From the NCBI GenBank assembly GCA_034211275.1, contig JAXHTF010000038.1:1-41977 (forward strand): a stretch of DNA of 41,977 bases, read 5' to 3'. Shown piece after piece: positions 8,223 through 17,017 of the stretch. A model generated the notes under the pieces. The model did no database searches and was not told where the DNA came from. It was given only the letters and a program-made list of their open reading frames with translations. Every line of letters starts with the position of its first letter. Within the stretch, counting starts at the first letter, position 1. Source of the DNA: Acidobacteriota bacterium (GTDB lineage Bacteria > Acidobacteriota > Thermoanaerobaculia > Multivoradales > JAHZIX01). A program made the translations under genes and the position numbers.

Positions 8223-10546
8223 TCGTCGTTGAACTGCCGAGCTCCGAGACCCCCATGCCCCGAGACTCCCATCCCCAGACTCCCGAGCCGATGCCGGAGC
8301 TGACTCCCCGCCAGGCCCTGGCCCAGGAGCTGGCGGAGCGGCTGGCGGAGCCCGCCGGTGTCCGCACCCTGCGCCTGGCCCAGCTGCACGGCCTCGTCGC
8401 CCCGTCCAAGCTCCGCCGCGGGCCGGGCTCCTCTTCCGATAATGACGGCTCTGCCGGTGGGGACGGGCCTGCTGGTGAGGACATCAAGGGACGCGAGGGA
8501 CCGCGGCCAGTGAGCGTGTGGAGCCCCGTCGGGAAAGCCGCGAGGGGCAGTTCCACGGCTTCTGAGGAGCTGGTTTTCGAACGCCCCGAGCCCCATCCCC
8601 TGGGCGATCAATATGCCGTCCGCCGGCGGATCCCCGCCCGCGCCGCCGCCGGCACCCGGCGAGTCTGCTTCTTCGGCGAGTCGGTGGCTGCGGGCTATCT
8701 CTTTGCCCCTCACCTGACTCCCGCCGGCGTGCTGGAGGTCCATCTCAACGAGGTGGATGGCGAGAAGGCCTGGGAAGTGGTGGATCTGGCGCGCACCAAC
8801 GAGACCTTGGCCTCCCTGACGGCGACGGTGGAGGCGTCGATGCAGCTGGCGCCGGATGTGTTGGTGATCTTCGCCGGCAACAATTGGAATCTGCTGGAGA
8901 CGCCGGAGCTCTCCCTCCACGCTCCGGGGGTGGGGGACCGGCAGCGCTACGCCGCGGCTCTGCGGGAAGGTGGCCTGGGGGGACCGGTGAAGCTGGCCCG
9001 CCGCCGCCGCCGGGGGGCGCTGGAAGCGGCGGTGGGACGCATCGCAGCACTGGCGGAGGAGCGTCGCATCCCGGTGGTGTGGCTGGTGCCGGAGGTCAAT
9101 CTGGGGGATTGGCAGAGCCGCCAGCCGGTTCCCTGGCTGCCCGGCGACGGCGTGGCCCGCTGGCATCGGACTCTCGATGCGGGCCTCGAGGCCGTGGGCG
9201 CTGGCCGCGCTGCCGAGGTTCGGCGTTTGGCGGAGGAGCTGCAGCGTCTCGACGGTGGTTGGAATCCCACCGGCCATCGCCTGGAGGCTCTGGGCTGGCA
9301 GCTCTCCCGCGGCGACGCTGGCGAGGCTGGAGACGCTGCCCAGGAGGCTCTTCGGGAGGCCGCACGGCGAGAGGTGGATGCCCAGCACTACCCGCTGCTG
9401 GCCCATCTGGGAGCCCCCCAGGCGGGCCGCGAAGAGCGGCGATGGATCCATGAGCTGGCGCCGGGACGCTTGCGGGTGGTGGATCTGCCCGAGATTCTGC
9501 GCCGTCACGGTGGAGCGGCACTCCCGGGACGGCGGTATTTCCTCGATTATTGCCACCTGACGGCGGAGGGCATGCACGTCGCCATGGCGGCTGTTGCCGC
9601 GGAGGTGTTGTCGGTGGCGGCAGAGGGGGCGGGAGATCGGCGCTGGGAGGAGCTGCTGCGCACCCTTCCCGCGCCTTCGCCGTCCTCCGAAGCAGTGGCC
9701 CTGGCGAGCTTCAGTGCGGCCATTCACAGCGCCCACCGCCTGCTGCCGGTGGTGGGCAAGGGTGAAGTACTGCGCTTTTGGTGCGCGGAAGCGCTGGCGG
9801 CTTCGGAGGGCATCGCCGAGGCCATGGTGGATTTCGTCAGCGCCCGCTGCGCGCCGCTGCCGGCGGTGCTGACGGCGGCCCAGCGGCGCAATCTCATCTC
9901 TCCGTACCGCCTCCAGCTGCAGCACGGCTGGCGCTGGGACGGCTCCGACCTGCAGCTACTACTGGCCCTGCGCGCGGTCTTGGGGGAGCGTTTTGGCGCC
10001 CAGGGCACCGCCCGTTGGGACGCGGCGGTAGGCTCTTCCGGGACCTCGCGGAGACCGGCCGTGGACTTGCTGGACCCCCGGGGGCAGTGGGAGCCGGTGG
10101 AGCGCTTTCTCCCCGATGCCATGGAGCTGGACGACCTGGACGCCCAGGGGCTTTACCGTGCTTCCTGGCCCCGGAGCCGCTTCGGCTGGGTCGGGGGCGG
10201 GGACGCCGGTGGAACGGGCGCCCGCCGATGCCAGATCACCGCCCGCCTGCCGGCGGTGTTGGGAGAACCTCGAGAAGGGGAGATCCAGGTGTTTCTGGGA
10301 GAGCAGCCCATCGCTCGTCTACAGGCCGGCCCCCGTTGGCGGAGCTGGGCAGTGGAGCTGCCAGCGGCTATGATTCGGTCTGGAATCAATCAGTTGACGG
10401 TGCGCTGGCCGGAGATGCCACCGCTTTCCGCGGGGAATCTCCACCAAGATCCGCTGGCCTGGGTGGCCCGAGAGCTGGAAGAAGGAAAGGAGGCCGATCT
10501 TCATCCCGTCTTCGGTGAGATTTACCGCCTGGTCCTGGTGGACTGA
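8219..10546 (+). CDS. Large SGNH/GDSL-hydrolase-like protein with C-terminal beta-sandwich
   Basis: A roughly 775-residue protein with no signal peptide. An SGNH-type core (about 145-455) shows block I as FFGES (candidate nucleophile Ser155, with Glu instead of the common Asp), a block III-like FAGNNW (Asn221/222), and block V as LDYCH (Asp443, His446). The last ~150 residues contain alternating beta-strand patterns (IQVFLGEQPIARL, then WAVELP and NQLTVRW) like a galactose-binding jelly-roll. The N-terminal 130 residues are poorly conserved and rich in Pro/Gly. The TTG at 8219 overlaps the carbamoyltransferase stop; in-frame ATGs at 8255 and 8291 are alternatives, and none has a strong ribosome site. 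The context suggests an esterase, acyltransferase or deacylase acting on the carbamoylated product. The fold is likely, the reaction unknown. Confidence 0.75.
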   Translation: MIVVELPSSETPMPRDSHPQTPEPMPELTPRQALAQELAERLAEPAGVRTLRLAQLHGLVAPSKLRRGPGSSSDNDGSAGGDGPAGEDIKGREGPRPVSVWSPVGKAARGSSTASEELVFERPEPHPLGDQYAVRRRIPARAAAGTRRVCFFGESVAAGYLFAPHLTPAGVLEVHLNEVDGEKAWEVVDLARTNETLASLTATVEASMQLAPDVLVIFAGNNWNLLETPELSLHAPGVGDRQRYAAALREGGLGGPVKLARRRRRGALEAAVGRIAALAEERRIPVVWLVPEVNLGDWQSRQPVPWLPGDGVARWHRTLDAGLEAVGAGRAAEVRRLAEELQRLDGGWNPTGHRLEALGWQLSRGDAGEAGDAAQEALREAARREVDAQHYPLLAHLGAPQAGREERRWIHELAPGRLRVVDLPEILRRHGGAALPGRRYFLDYCHLTAEGMHVAMAAVAAEVLSVAAEGAGDRRWEELLRTLPAPSPSSEAVALASFSAAIHSAHRLLPVVGKGEVLRFWCAEALAASEGIAEAMVDFVSARCAPLPAVLTAAQRRNLISPYRLQLQHGWRWDGSDLQLLLALRAVLGERFGAQGTARWDAAVGSSGTSRRPAVDLLDPRGQWEPVERFLPDAMELDDLDAQGLYRASWPRSRFGWVGGGDAGGTGARRCQITARLPAVLGEPREGEIQVFLGEQPIARLQAGPRWRSWAVELPAAMIRSGINQLTVRWPEMPPLSAGNLHQDPLAWVARELEEGKEADLHPVFGEIYRLVLVD

Positions 10547-10597
10547 CGGAATTCGATGATTTTTACGTCTTCGGGATGATCTTTGTCTTCGCGGGCA

Positions 10598-10625
10598 TTG
10601 TGTTTGCCAAAGAGTTAGCTAAAAT
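10598..10625 (+). promoter_or_regulatory. Possible sigma-70-type promoter for the permease gene
   Basis: TTGTGT (10598-10603) and TAAAAT (10620-10625) are 16 bases apart in an AT-rich dip of the 207-base gap before the permease gene, about 130 bases from its start. The -10 is a good match and the -35 is poor. Downstream, TCCGAAGAC occurs twice between this point and the gene, with no known role. Confidence 0.35.
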
Positions 10626-10753
10626 GATATCTCTGAAATCGCCGGGCCAAAATCCGGGTATCCGAAGACTTCTTCTTCGAGGGCTGCTCCTCCGAAGACC
10701 GGGTACGCTGACCGCTGACTTTCTCGGGCGGCAGAAACTGCGCTGAAATCAAC

Positions 10754-13216
10754 GTGTTCTCTGATCTCTACTCCTTCATCCGTTTCGTCATCCGCTCCCA
10801 TTGGCGTCGACCCGGGTTCGCCCTGGTCATCATCCTGACCCTGACCCTGGGGTTGGGGGCCACGGTCGCCAGCTCCAGCCTGGTGGTCAACACCCTGTTC
10901 AATCCGCTGCCGTTCAAGGACTCGGACGAGCTGGTGATGGTGGTCTCCGCCCAGCCCGCCCGCAACGCCTTCCGGCTCTCCGTCTCCTACCCCGACTTCA
11001 AGGATTGGCAGCGGCTCAACTCGGTGTTCAGCGAGATGGCCGCCGTCTCCGACGCTCGCCCGGTGACCTGGACCGGCGCCGATCGGGCGGAGCATCTGGA
11101 GGCGGAGTTCGTTTCGTGGAATTACTTCCCCATGCTCGGTGTGGGGACCGTCGCCGGCCGCTCCTTCGAAGCCGAGGAAGACCTCACCGAAAAGAGCCAT
11201 CCGGTGGTGGTGATCAGCCACAGCCTGTGGCAAAGGCGCTTCGACGCTGACGAGGCGGTCATCGGCGAGACCCTCGATCTCAACGGCTTGCCCCACACCG
11301 TCATCGGAGTCCTGGATCCGGTGTACAAGGGCATCTGGTGGGATCACATCGACATCTGGCTGCCCATGGCCATGGCGCCGCATTTCGTCGGCGAGAACCA
11401 TCTCCAGGATCGCAGCATCCACTGGCATCTGACCATGGGTCGGCTCAAGCCCGGGGTGACCCAGGCCCAGGCCGCCGAGGCGATGAACAGCGTCGCCGAG
11501 GAGCTGGAGAACCGCCATCCCGTCACCAACAAGGGCTATCGAGTCTCGGTCTTCGATCAGCGGGAGCTCTACTACGTTCACATCGAAGATCAGCTGTGGA
11601 AGACCCTGCTCTTCTCCGGCGTCTTCCTGGTGCTCTGCTACTTCAACATCATCAGCTTGATGATCACCCGCGGCACCGTTCGCCGCCAGGAGGTGGCGGT
11701 GCGCAGCGCCCTGGGAGCGGGCCGCCGGCGATTGCTCTTGGAGCAGGCTTTGGAGAGTCTGTTGCTGGCTTCCATCGGAGGGTTCCTGGGACTCTCCCTA
11801 TCCCGCCTCACGGGGCCGTTGCTGCGTTCCGGGGAGGTGCCGCCGGCGAGCTTCGATTTCCAGCTCGTCGACTTCCGCGTCTATGCCGTCGCCACCGCCT
11901 TGGTGCTGGTGACCGCGGTGTTCATCGGCCTCGGCCCGGCGGTGCAGACCCTGTGGTCGGACCTCTGGCGCTTCCTCAAGCAGGGGGCGGTGGTCAGCGG
12001 TAGCAAGCGCTTCCGCACCTTCCTGGACATCCTGGTGGTGGTGGAGGTGGCGCTGGCTTCGGTGGTGATGATCAGCGCCGTTTCGACGGTGAAGAGCTCC
12101 CTGACGCTGATCGAGGGAGACCTGGGGATGGACCAGGAGCACCTGCTGACCATGAAGATCGATCTTCAGGACAGCCGGTACCAGGAGCTGTCAGCTCTGC
12201 ACGCCGATCAGCTGGAGTTGGTGGACTTCGTGGAGCAGCAGCCGGGGGTCCGGTCGGTGGGTCTGGTGGGGCCCCACGCGCCGCCCCAGGTGAGGCTCTA
12301 CACGGACATCACCTTCGAAGATCGCCTGGAGGAATCCACCGAAGGGGCGAGCATGCGGGTCTATCGCCAGAGCGTCAGCCCCGGATATTTGCAGGCCATC
12401 GGGATTCCGCTGCTGGAAGGACGGGAATTCTCCAACCGGGACGATCCCAACAGCCCACGGGTGGTCATCATCAGCAAGTTGTTGGCGGATCTGATCTGGC
12501 CCGGGGAGAGCCCCCTGGGCAAGCGCCTGCGGCGCGGATTGCCGGACAATACGGAGCATCCGTGGTTGACCGTGGTGGGGGTTGCCCAGACCACCGCCAA
12601 TCGCAGTCTCAAGGACCTGCTGAAGGGCCCGGACTACGATGTCTACATGCCGCTGCTGCAGGATGAGGTGCGCTCTCCCACCCTCTTGGTGCGCTCCGAG
12701 GGAGATCCCGGAGAGCTGGCCGGGGTGGTGCGGGACGCGGTGGAGGAGTTCAATTCCAACATCCCAGTTTACAACGTCAAGACCATGCGCGAGCACCTCG
12801 CCTACATCGCCTCGGAGGAGCTCTTCCTGGCCAATCTCATGACCCTCTTCGGGATCATCGCCGCGGTGGTCATCGCCGTCGGCCTGTACGGCGTCCTCGC
12901 TTACTCCGTGCGCCAGCGGGTCCGGGAGTTCGGCACCCGCATCGCCCTCGGCGCTTCCACCGGGCGGATTCTTTGGATGGTGTTGCGCCGGGGCCTGCTG
13001 ATCCTCGGTACCGGGGCGTTCCTGGGACTGACGGCGTCGTTGATCCTCGATTCCCGAGATTTGCTGCCGGGGGTCAAGACGGAGGGCGGAGCCGTGGGGG
13101 TGGAGGTTTTGGCCATCGCCCTGGCCTGTTTGGTGGCGGTGGGGATCGTCGGCATTCTAGGACCGGCCTGGCGGGCGACCCAGGTGGAACCCACCCAGGT
13201 GCTGAAACAAGAATGA
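10754..13216 (+). CDS. FtsX/MacB-type ABC transporter permease (orphan duplicated acidobacterial type)
   Basis: An 820-residue inner-membrane permease with two MacB_PCD-FtsX units in tandem. It has a membrane segment at about 22-45 after the typical HWRRPGFALVIILTLTLG start, a periplasmic MacB-like domain, and three membrane segments (about 285-420). A second anchor (about 425-445) and second periplasmic domain follow, then three C-terminal segments with the family's YGVLAYSVRQRVREFGTRIALGAS motif. No ATPase partner is encoded nearby, as is usual for these orphan permeases of Acidobacteriota. Function is probably export or mechanotransmission with a remote ATPase. The GTG start at 10754 has a weak ribosome site. 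The stop overlaps the start of the L-2-hydroxyglutarate oxidase gene (ATGA), implying translational coupling. Confidence 0.9.
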   Translation: MFSDLYSFIRFVIRSHWRRPGFALVIILTLTLGLGATVASSSLVVNTLFNPLPFKDSDELVMVVSAQPARNAFRLSVSYPDFKDWQRLNSVFSEMAAVSDARPVTWTGADRAEHLEAEFVSWNYFPMLGVGTVAGRSFEAEEDLTEKSHPVVVISHSLWQRRFDADEAVIGETLDLNGLPHTVIGVLDPVYKGIWWDHIDIWLPMAMAPHFVGENHLQDRSIHWHLTMGRLKPGVTQAQAAEAMNSVAEELENRHPVTNKGYRVSVFDQRELYYVHIEDQLWKTLLFSGVFLVLCYFNIISLMITRGTVRRQEVAVRSALGAGRRRLLLEQALESLLLASIGGFLGLSLSRLTGPLLRSGEVPPASFDFQLVDFRVYAVATALVLVTAVFIGLGPAVQTLWSDLWRFLKQGAVVSGSKRFRTFLDILVVVEVALASVVMISAVSTVKSSLTLIEGDLGMDQEHLLTMKIDLQDSRYQELSALHADQLELVDFVEQQPGVRSVGLVGPHAPPQVRLYTDITFEDRLEESTEGASMRVYRQSVSPGYLQAIGIPLLEGREFSNRDDPNSPRVVIISKLLADLIWPGESPLGKRLRRGLPDNTEHPWLTVVGVAQTTANRSLKDLLKGPDYDVYMPLLQDEVRSPTLLVRSEGDPGELAGVVRDAVEEFNSNIPVYNVKTMREHLAYIASEELFLANLMTLFGIIAAVVIAVGLYGVLAYSVRQRVREFGTRIALGASTGRILWMVLRRGLLILGTGAFLGLTASLILDSRDLLPGVKTEGGAVGVEVLAIALACLVAVGIVGILGPAWRATQVEPTQVLKQE

Positions 13217-14463
13217 GTACTTCCGGGGGCAGCGCCGGCGCCACGCCGCGCTTCGATGTGGCGGTGGTGGGCGGCGGCATTGTCGGGCTGGCCACCGCCA
13301 TGGCCCTGGCTGGCGGAGGCGCTGGTGGCGGTGGTGCTGGGGGCGCTCGCTCTGTGGTGGTGTTGGAGAAGGAGTCGCGGCTGGCGGCTCACCAGACTGG
13401 TCACAACAGCGGCGTCATCCACTCCGGTCTGTACTACGCTCCCGGATCCCTCAAGGCCCGCACCTGCACCGCCGGGCGCGATGCCCTTTACGACTTCTGC
13501 GAGCGTCACGAGATTCCCCACGAGCGCTGCGGCAAGGTGGTGGTGGCGACCCACCAGGACGAGGTGCCGAGGCTCGACGAGCTGGAGCGCCGGGGGCGGG
13601 CCAACGGCCTCGACGGCATGCGCCGCCTGGGGCCTCGGGAAATCGAGGAGCTGGAGCCCGCCACCCGCGGCGTCGACGGCCTGTGGGTGCCCCAGACCGG
13701 CATCGTGGACTATCGCGCCGTCTGCCGGGCCTTCGCCCGCCAGGTACAGGCGGGAAATGGGGAGGTGCGCACCGGCACCGCCGTCACCGGGGTTGTTCGC
13801 CGGGGTGGCGAGCAGGTGGTGACGACTTCCTCCGGAGAGGTGGCGTGCCGGCTGCTAGTGGGTTGTGCGGGACTGTGGAGCGACCGCCTGGCGAGGCTTT
13901 GTGGGCTCGACCCGGGCCTGCGCATCGTGCCGTTCCGGGGTGAGTACCACGAGCTGGTGGAGAACCGCCGGCACCTGGTGCGCAACCTCATCTATCCGGT
14001 GCCGGACCCCCGCTTCCCGTTTCTCGGTGTGCACTTCACCCGCCGCATCGACGGGGCCATCGAGGCCGGTCCCAACGCCGTGCTGGCGCTGCGCCGGGCG
14101 GGCTACTCCTGGAGCCAGGTGCACCTCGGAGAGCTCGCCGGCACCCTGACCTATCCGGGGTTCCTACGCCTCGCCCGCCGCTATTGGCGCACCGGTGCCG
14201 GGGAGGTCTACCGCTCCCTGAGCCGACGCGCCTTCGCCCGTGCCCTGCGCCGCCTGGTGCCGGAGCTCGAGGCTGCGGACCTCCGACCGGGCGGGGCGGG
14301 AGTTCGAGCCCAGGCGCTGGATCGTCGGGGACGACTGCTGGATGATTTCCATCTGGTGGAGGGGGAAGGCCAGGTACACGTGCTCAACGCGCCGTCACCG
14401 GCGGCTACCGCCTCCATCGCCATCGGCCGGCAGATCGCCGACATGGCTCGGGCTCATCTCTAA
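13213..14463 (+). CDS. lhgO: L-2-hydroxyglutarate oxidase/dehydrogenase, FAD-dependent
   Basis: Oxidises L-2-hydroxyglutarate to 2-oxoglutarate, a metabolite-repair and catabolic step that feeds electrons to quinone or oxygen. The 416 residues show the DAO-superfamily FAD motif VVGGGIVGLA (18-27), then LEKE and the strongly family-specific HQTGHNSGVIHSGLYY. Later FRGEYHEL and YPVPDPRFPFLGVHFTRRIDG mark the substrate domain. The ATG at 13213 overlaps the permease stop by four bases; frames further upstream belong to the permease. One oddity is a Gly/Ala-rich loop (about 32-46) inserted between the first helix and second strand of the Rossmann fold. Pairing with an FtsX-like permease has no obvious biochemical logic and may only be an operon of convenience. 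Confidence 0.95.
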   Translation: MSTSGGSAGATPRFDVAVVGGGIVGLATAMALAGGGAGGGGAGGARSVVVLEKESRLAAHQTGHNSGVIHSGLYYAPGSLKARTCTAGRDALYDFCERHEIPHERCGKVVVATHQDEVPRLDELERRGRANGLDGMRRLGPREIEELEPATRGVDGLWVPQTGIVDYRAVCRAFARQVQAGNGEVRTGTAVTGVVRRGGEQVVTTSSGEVACRLLVGCAGLWSDRLARLCGLDPGLRIVPFRGEYHELVENRRHLVRNLIYPVPDPRFPFLGVHFTRRIDGAIEAGPNAVLALRRAGYSWSQVHLGELAGTLTYPGFLRLARRYWRTGAGEVYRSLSRRAFARALRRLVPELEAADLRPGGAGVRAQALDRRGRLLDDFHLVEGEGQVHVLNAPSPAATASIAIGRQIADMARAHL

Positions 14464-14465
14464 TA

Positions 14466-14492
14466 GCCCAGCTCTGAATGGCCCAGCTCTGA
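14466..14492. repeat. Two near-adjacent copies of GCCCAGCTCTGA
   Basis: The 12-base unit occurs at 14466-14477 and 14481-14492 (period 15), just after the lhgO stop in the 138-base convergent gap before the XRE gene. No hairpin or U-run was found there. Confidence 0.85.
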
Positions 14493-14601
14493 TTCTTCGC
14501 GCCCTGCTGCTGGCCGCCGTCGGGCCTTTCGACCCTCCGGCTCCTCAGCTCATCTCCACGGCCTACCGCGACTCCGCGAACCGCCAGTTCCCGGAGTCTT
14601 C

Positions 14602-14988
14602 CTAGCGTCGGATCTGGCTCGCAGACTCTCGCAGGTGCAGCAGCCAACGGCGGAAGCCGCCGACGATGAGCTCGAAGGCCTCCATCTCGCCCGGGCTCAT
14701 ATCCCCCAAAGCCAGAGCTTCCAAGGCGCTGGAGGGTTGGGCCATGGGCTGGCGTTGAGGTTGCCGGCCGTTGACCAGCTCGAGGGCGTTGCAGAGGGCG
14801 AAAAGGTCGGCTCCGAGGGCACCGAGGATCTTGTCCAAGGTCGCGACGGTGGGCAGCGAGCGCCCGCTCTCGTAGGAGCTGATCATCGCCTTGGTGATCC
14901 CAGCCTTGCCGGCCACCTCGTTCTGACGCAGCTCGGCATCCTCCCGTAGCCACTTGATGGCTTTTCCCAACCGATTGAAGTGATCCAT
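14602..14988 (-). CDS. XRE-family helix-turn-helix regulator
   Basis: A 128-residue DNA-binding protein. The Cro/C1-type HTH spans about residues 6-65, with recognition elements QNEVAGKAGITKAMISSYESG and the trailing LPTVATLDKILGALG helix typical of the family. The C-terminal half is a helical tail without an identifiable ligand domain. The ATG at 14988 (start of MDHFNRLGKAIKWLRE) puts the HTH at the usual distance; an upstream ATG at 15039 would add 17 Arg/Gly-rich residues and has no better ribosome site. It lies 65 bases downstream of sppA on the same strand and could be co-transcribed with it. Its targets are unknown. Confidence 0.88.
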   Translation of the reverse strand: MDHFNRLGKAIKWLREDAELRQNEVAGKAGITKAMISSYESGRSLPTVATLDKILGALGADLFALCNALELVNGRQPQRQPMAQPSSALEALALGDMSPGEMEAFELIVGGFRRWLLHLRESASQIRR

Positions 14989-15053
14989 GGCGCGCAATCT
15001 ACCCTCTCTATTCCCGCCAACGCAACCATGGCGGGCCACCGCCGAGCCGAGGC

Positions 15054-16826
15054 TCAGCGAAAGGCCGGGGTGAGGGGCATGGCCAGCTCGCTTCGCGGGG
15101 ACTCCAACAAGCCCACCTGCTGGGCGGCCCGAGCCAGCGGCTGGAGGGTTTCCAAGGCCCGTACCGCGGTGGTCACGGCGGCCTTTTCCTCGCTGCTGCT
15201 AGGGGGATCGGCGAAGAGTTGCTCGAAGGGCGATCCGGGCTGGGGATAGCGCTTCAGGTGCACGGCCTGGTCGGCGGTGAGCCCCGCCGCCTCGCGGGCC
15301 AGGGCGAGGGCTTCGGGGAAGCCACCGAGGTCGTCCACGAGGCCGCGCTGGAGGGCGTCCTCACCGGTCCAGATGCGGCCCTTGGCGACCTCTTGAACGC
15401 TCTCCAGGGGCATGCCCCGGCCGTCCGCCACCTTGCCGGTGAAATCCTCGTAGACGCGGTCCAGCCAGGCCTGGAAGCGGGCGTACTCGCTCTCCGAATA
15501 ATCCTGTTGGGAGCTGAACATGGAGGCGTTGGTGCTGGTCTGCACCGAATCGAAGGTCATGCCGATCTTATTCCACATATCGCGGGTGATGAGCTTGCCG
15601 CCGAGGACGCCGATGGAGCCGGTAATGGTTCCCGGCTGGGCGACGATCTTGTCCGCGTGCATGGCGACGAAATAGCCGCCGGAGCCCGCCAGATCGCCCA
15701 TGGAGACGATTACCGGCTTGCCCGCCTGCTTGGCCCGCACGGTTTCCCGCCAGATGGTGTCGGAGGCGACATAGGAGCCGCCGGGGCTGTCCACCCGGAA
15801 CAGGATGGCCTTGACGTCCTCGTCGTCGATGGCTTGCCGGAAGGCTCGGGAGACGGCGTCGGAGCCCATGGTCATGCCGCCGGTGATGGGGTCGAGCTGG
15901 CTCTCCCCTCGGGCCACTGCGCCGACGCCGTAGATCAATGCCACCACCTCGCCGTCGTCGTTGGGACGCCCGGCGCGCTTCAGGTAGGCGGTGAGGTAGA
16001 GGAGCTCGGCGTCGTCTCCGAGCTGCTGGCGCATGTTGGCGTAGACCTCGTCCCGGTAGGCCAGGCCGTCCACCAGCCCCGCGGTCATCGCCTCCTGCCC
16101 CAGGAAGGGACCGCGGTCCACCAGTTGCCGGACTTCCTCCGGGCTCATCTCTCGGGCTTCGGCGATGCCTTCCACCATCTGATCGAACCACGAGTCCAGC
16201 AGCGCCTGCATGGCTTCCCGATGCGGCTCGGTGAGCTGTTCCTCGGTAAAGGTGTTCATGGCGTTCTTGTACTCGTAGCGGTGGTCCATGCGCGGCTGTA
16301 CGCCGAGCTTGTCCAGGGTGCCGCGGAGGAAGGGGCTTTCGGCGATCAAGCCGGTGAGGCCGATGTCGCCGGAGGGCTGGAGGTAGATCTGGTCGAAGCC
16401 GGTGGCCAGATAGTAGGCGTTGTTGGCGGCGGAGAATTCTCCGAAGGTCTCGGACCAGGCGATGGTGGGCTTGCCGGCGTCGCCGAAGGCGCGCACCGCC
16501 GAGCGCAGCTCCTGGACCCGGGCCATGCCCATGCCGGAGGCGCCGATATGAGCCACCAGGCCTACCACGCGGTCGTCCTCGGCGCCCCGCTGCAGGGCCT
16601 GGACCAGGTCCAGCACCACCGGCTCATTCTCGTGCAGGAGCTGAGCCAGAGGATCGGCGGGGATGAACTCCGCCACCCCCTGCTCGAAGTCCGCTTCGAG
16701 GATGGTCTTGGTGGGAACCTTGCCACCGCCCATGCCGCCGAGGCTGAAGCCCAGGATGACGAGGCCGATGCCGACGACGATGAGCAGGAGGAAGACGAAG
16801 AGTAGAACCTTGCCGCGTGTGGTCAT
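15054..16826 (-). CDS. sppA: Signal peptide peptidase SppA, 67K long form
   Basis: Membrane-anchored serine protease that clears remnant signal peptides at the cytoplasmic membrane. An N-terminal anchor (about 7-30) is followed by two tandem S49 domains, as in E. coli SppA. The catalytic lysine is in YEYKNAMN (Lys187, first domain) and the nucleophile in MGDLAGSGGY (Ser382, second domain), the split-dyad arrangement of the long form. FRVDSPGGS and GTITGSIGVLGGK are further S49 signatures. At 590 residues it has the normal length for the long form. The ATG at 16826 has GGAG nine bases upstream. It is downstream of the two small exported repeat proteins and upstream of the XRE gene on the same strand. 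Confidence 0.96.
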   Translation of the reverse strand: MTTRGKVLLFVFLLLIVVGIGLVILGFSLGGMGGGKVPTKTILEADFEQGVAEFIPADPLAQLLHENEPVVLDLVQALQRGAEDDRVVGLVAHIGASGMGMARVQELRSAVRAFGDAGKPTIAWSETFGEFSAANNAYYLATGFDQIYLQPSGDIGLTGLIAESPFLRGTLDKLGVQPRMDHRYEYKNAMNTFTEEQLTEPHREAMQALLDSWFDQMVEGIAEAREMSPEEVRQLVDRGPFLGQEAMTAGLVDGLAYRDEVYANMRQQLGDDAELLYLTAYLKRAGRPNDDGEVVALIYGVGAVARGESQLDPITGGMTMGSDAVSRAFRQAIDDEDVKAILFRVDSPGGSYVASDTIWRETVRAKQAGKPVIVSMGDLAGSGGYFVAMHADKIVAQPGTITGSIGVLGGKLITRDMWNKIGMTFDSVQTSTNASMFSSQQDYSESEYARFQAWLDRVYEDFTGKVADGRGMPLESVQEVAKGRIWTGEDALQRGLVDDLGGFPEALALAREAAGLTADQAVHLKRYPQPGSPFEQLFADPPSSSEEKAAVTTAVRALETLQPLARAAQQVGLLESPRSELAMPLTPAFR

Positions 16827-16939
16827 GGGACGGTCTCCAACGGTGATGAACGGGCCAGTATCTCGGCACTGGAACTTGGCACTGGGTCTTTAGGTTTTAG
16901 CTATCGGGGCCGCGAGAAGCGGAAGACTGAACGCTCGAC

Positions 16940-16968
16940 AGCCCGCCCCGGCGTACCGGCAGCGGGCT
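16940..16968 (-). terminator. Hairpin between the small exported protein gene and sppA
   Basis: AGCCCGC and GCGGGCT form a perfect 7-bp stem with an inner CCGG/CCGG pairing, in the 191-base gap after the stop at 17018. There is no U-run, so it may be a weak terminator or a processing/stabilising element that sets sppA expression apart. Confidence 0.3.
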
Positions 16969-17017
16969 TCGAGTCTACGAGAGCGCTGAGATTGAATGGT
17001 AGCCGGCGAAGCCAGTG

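Noticed and set aside
12973-13212. Upstream extension of the L-2-hydroxyglutarate oxidase frame
   Set aside because: Overlaps the C-terminal membrane segments of the permease in another frame. The ATG at 13213 places the FAD motif correctly.
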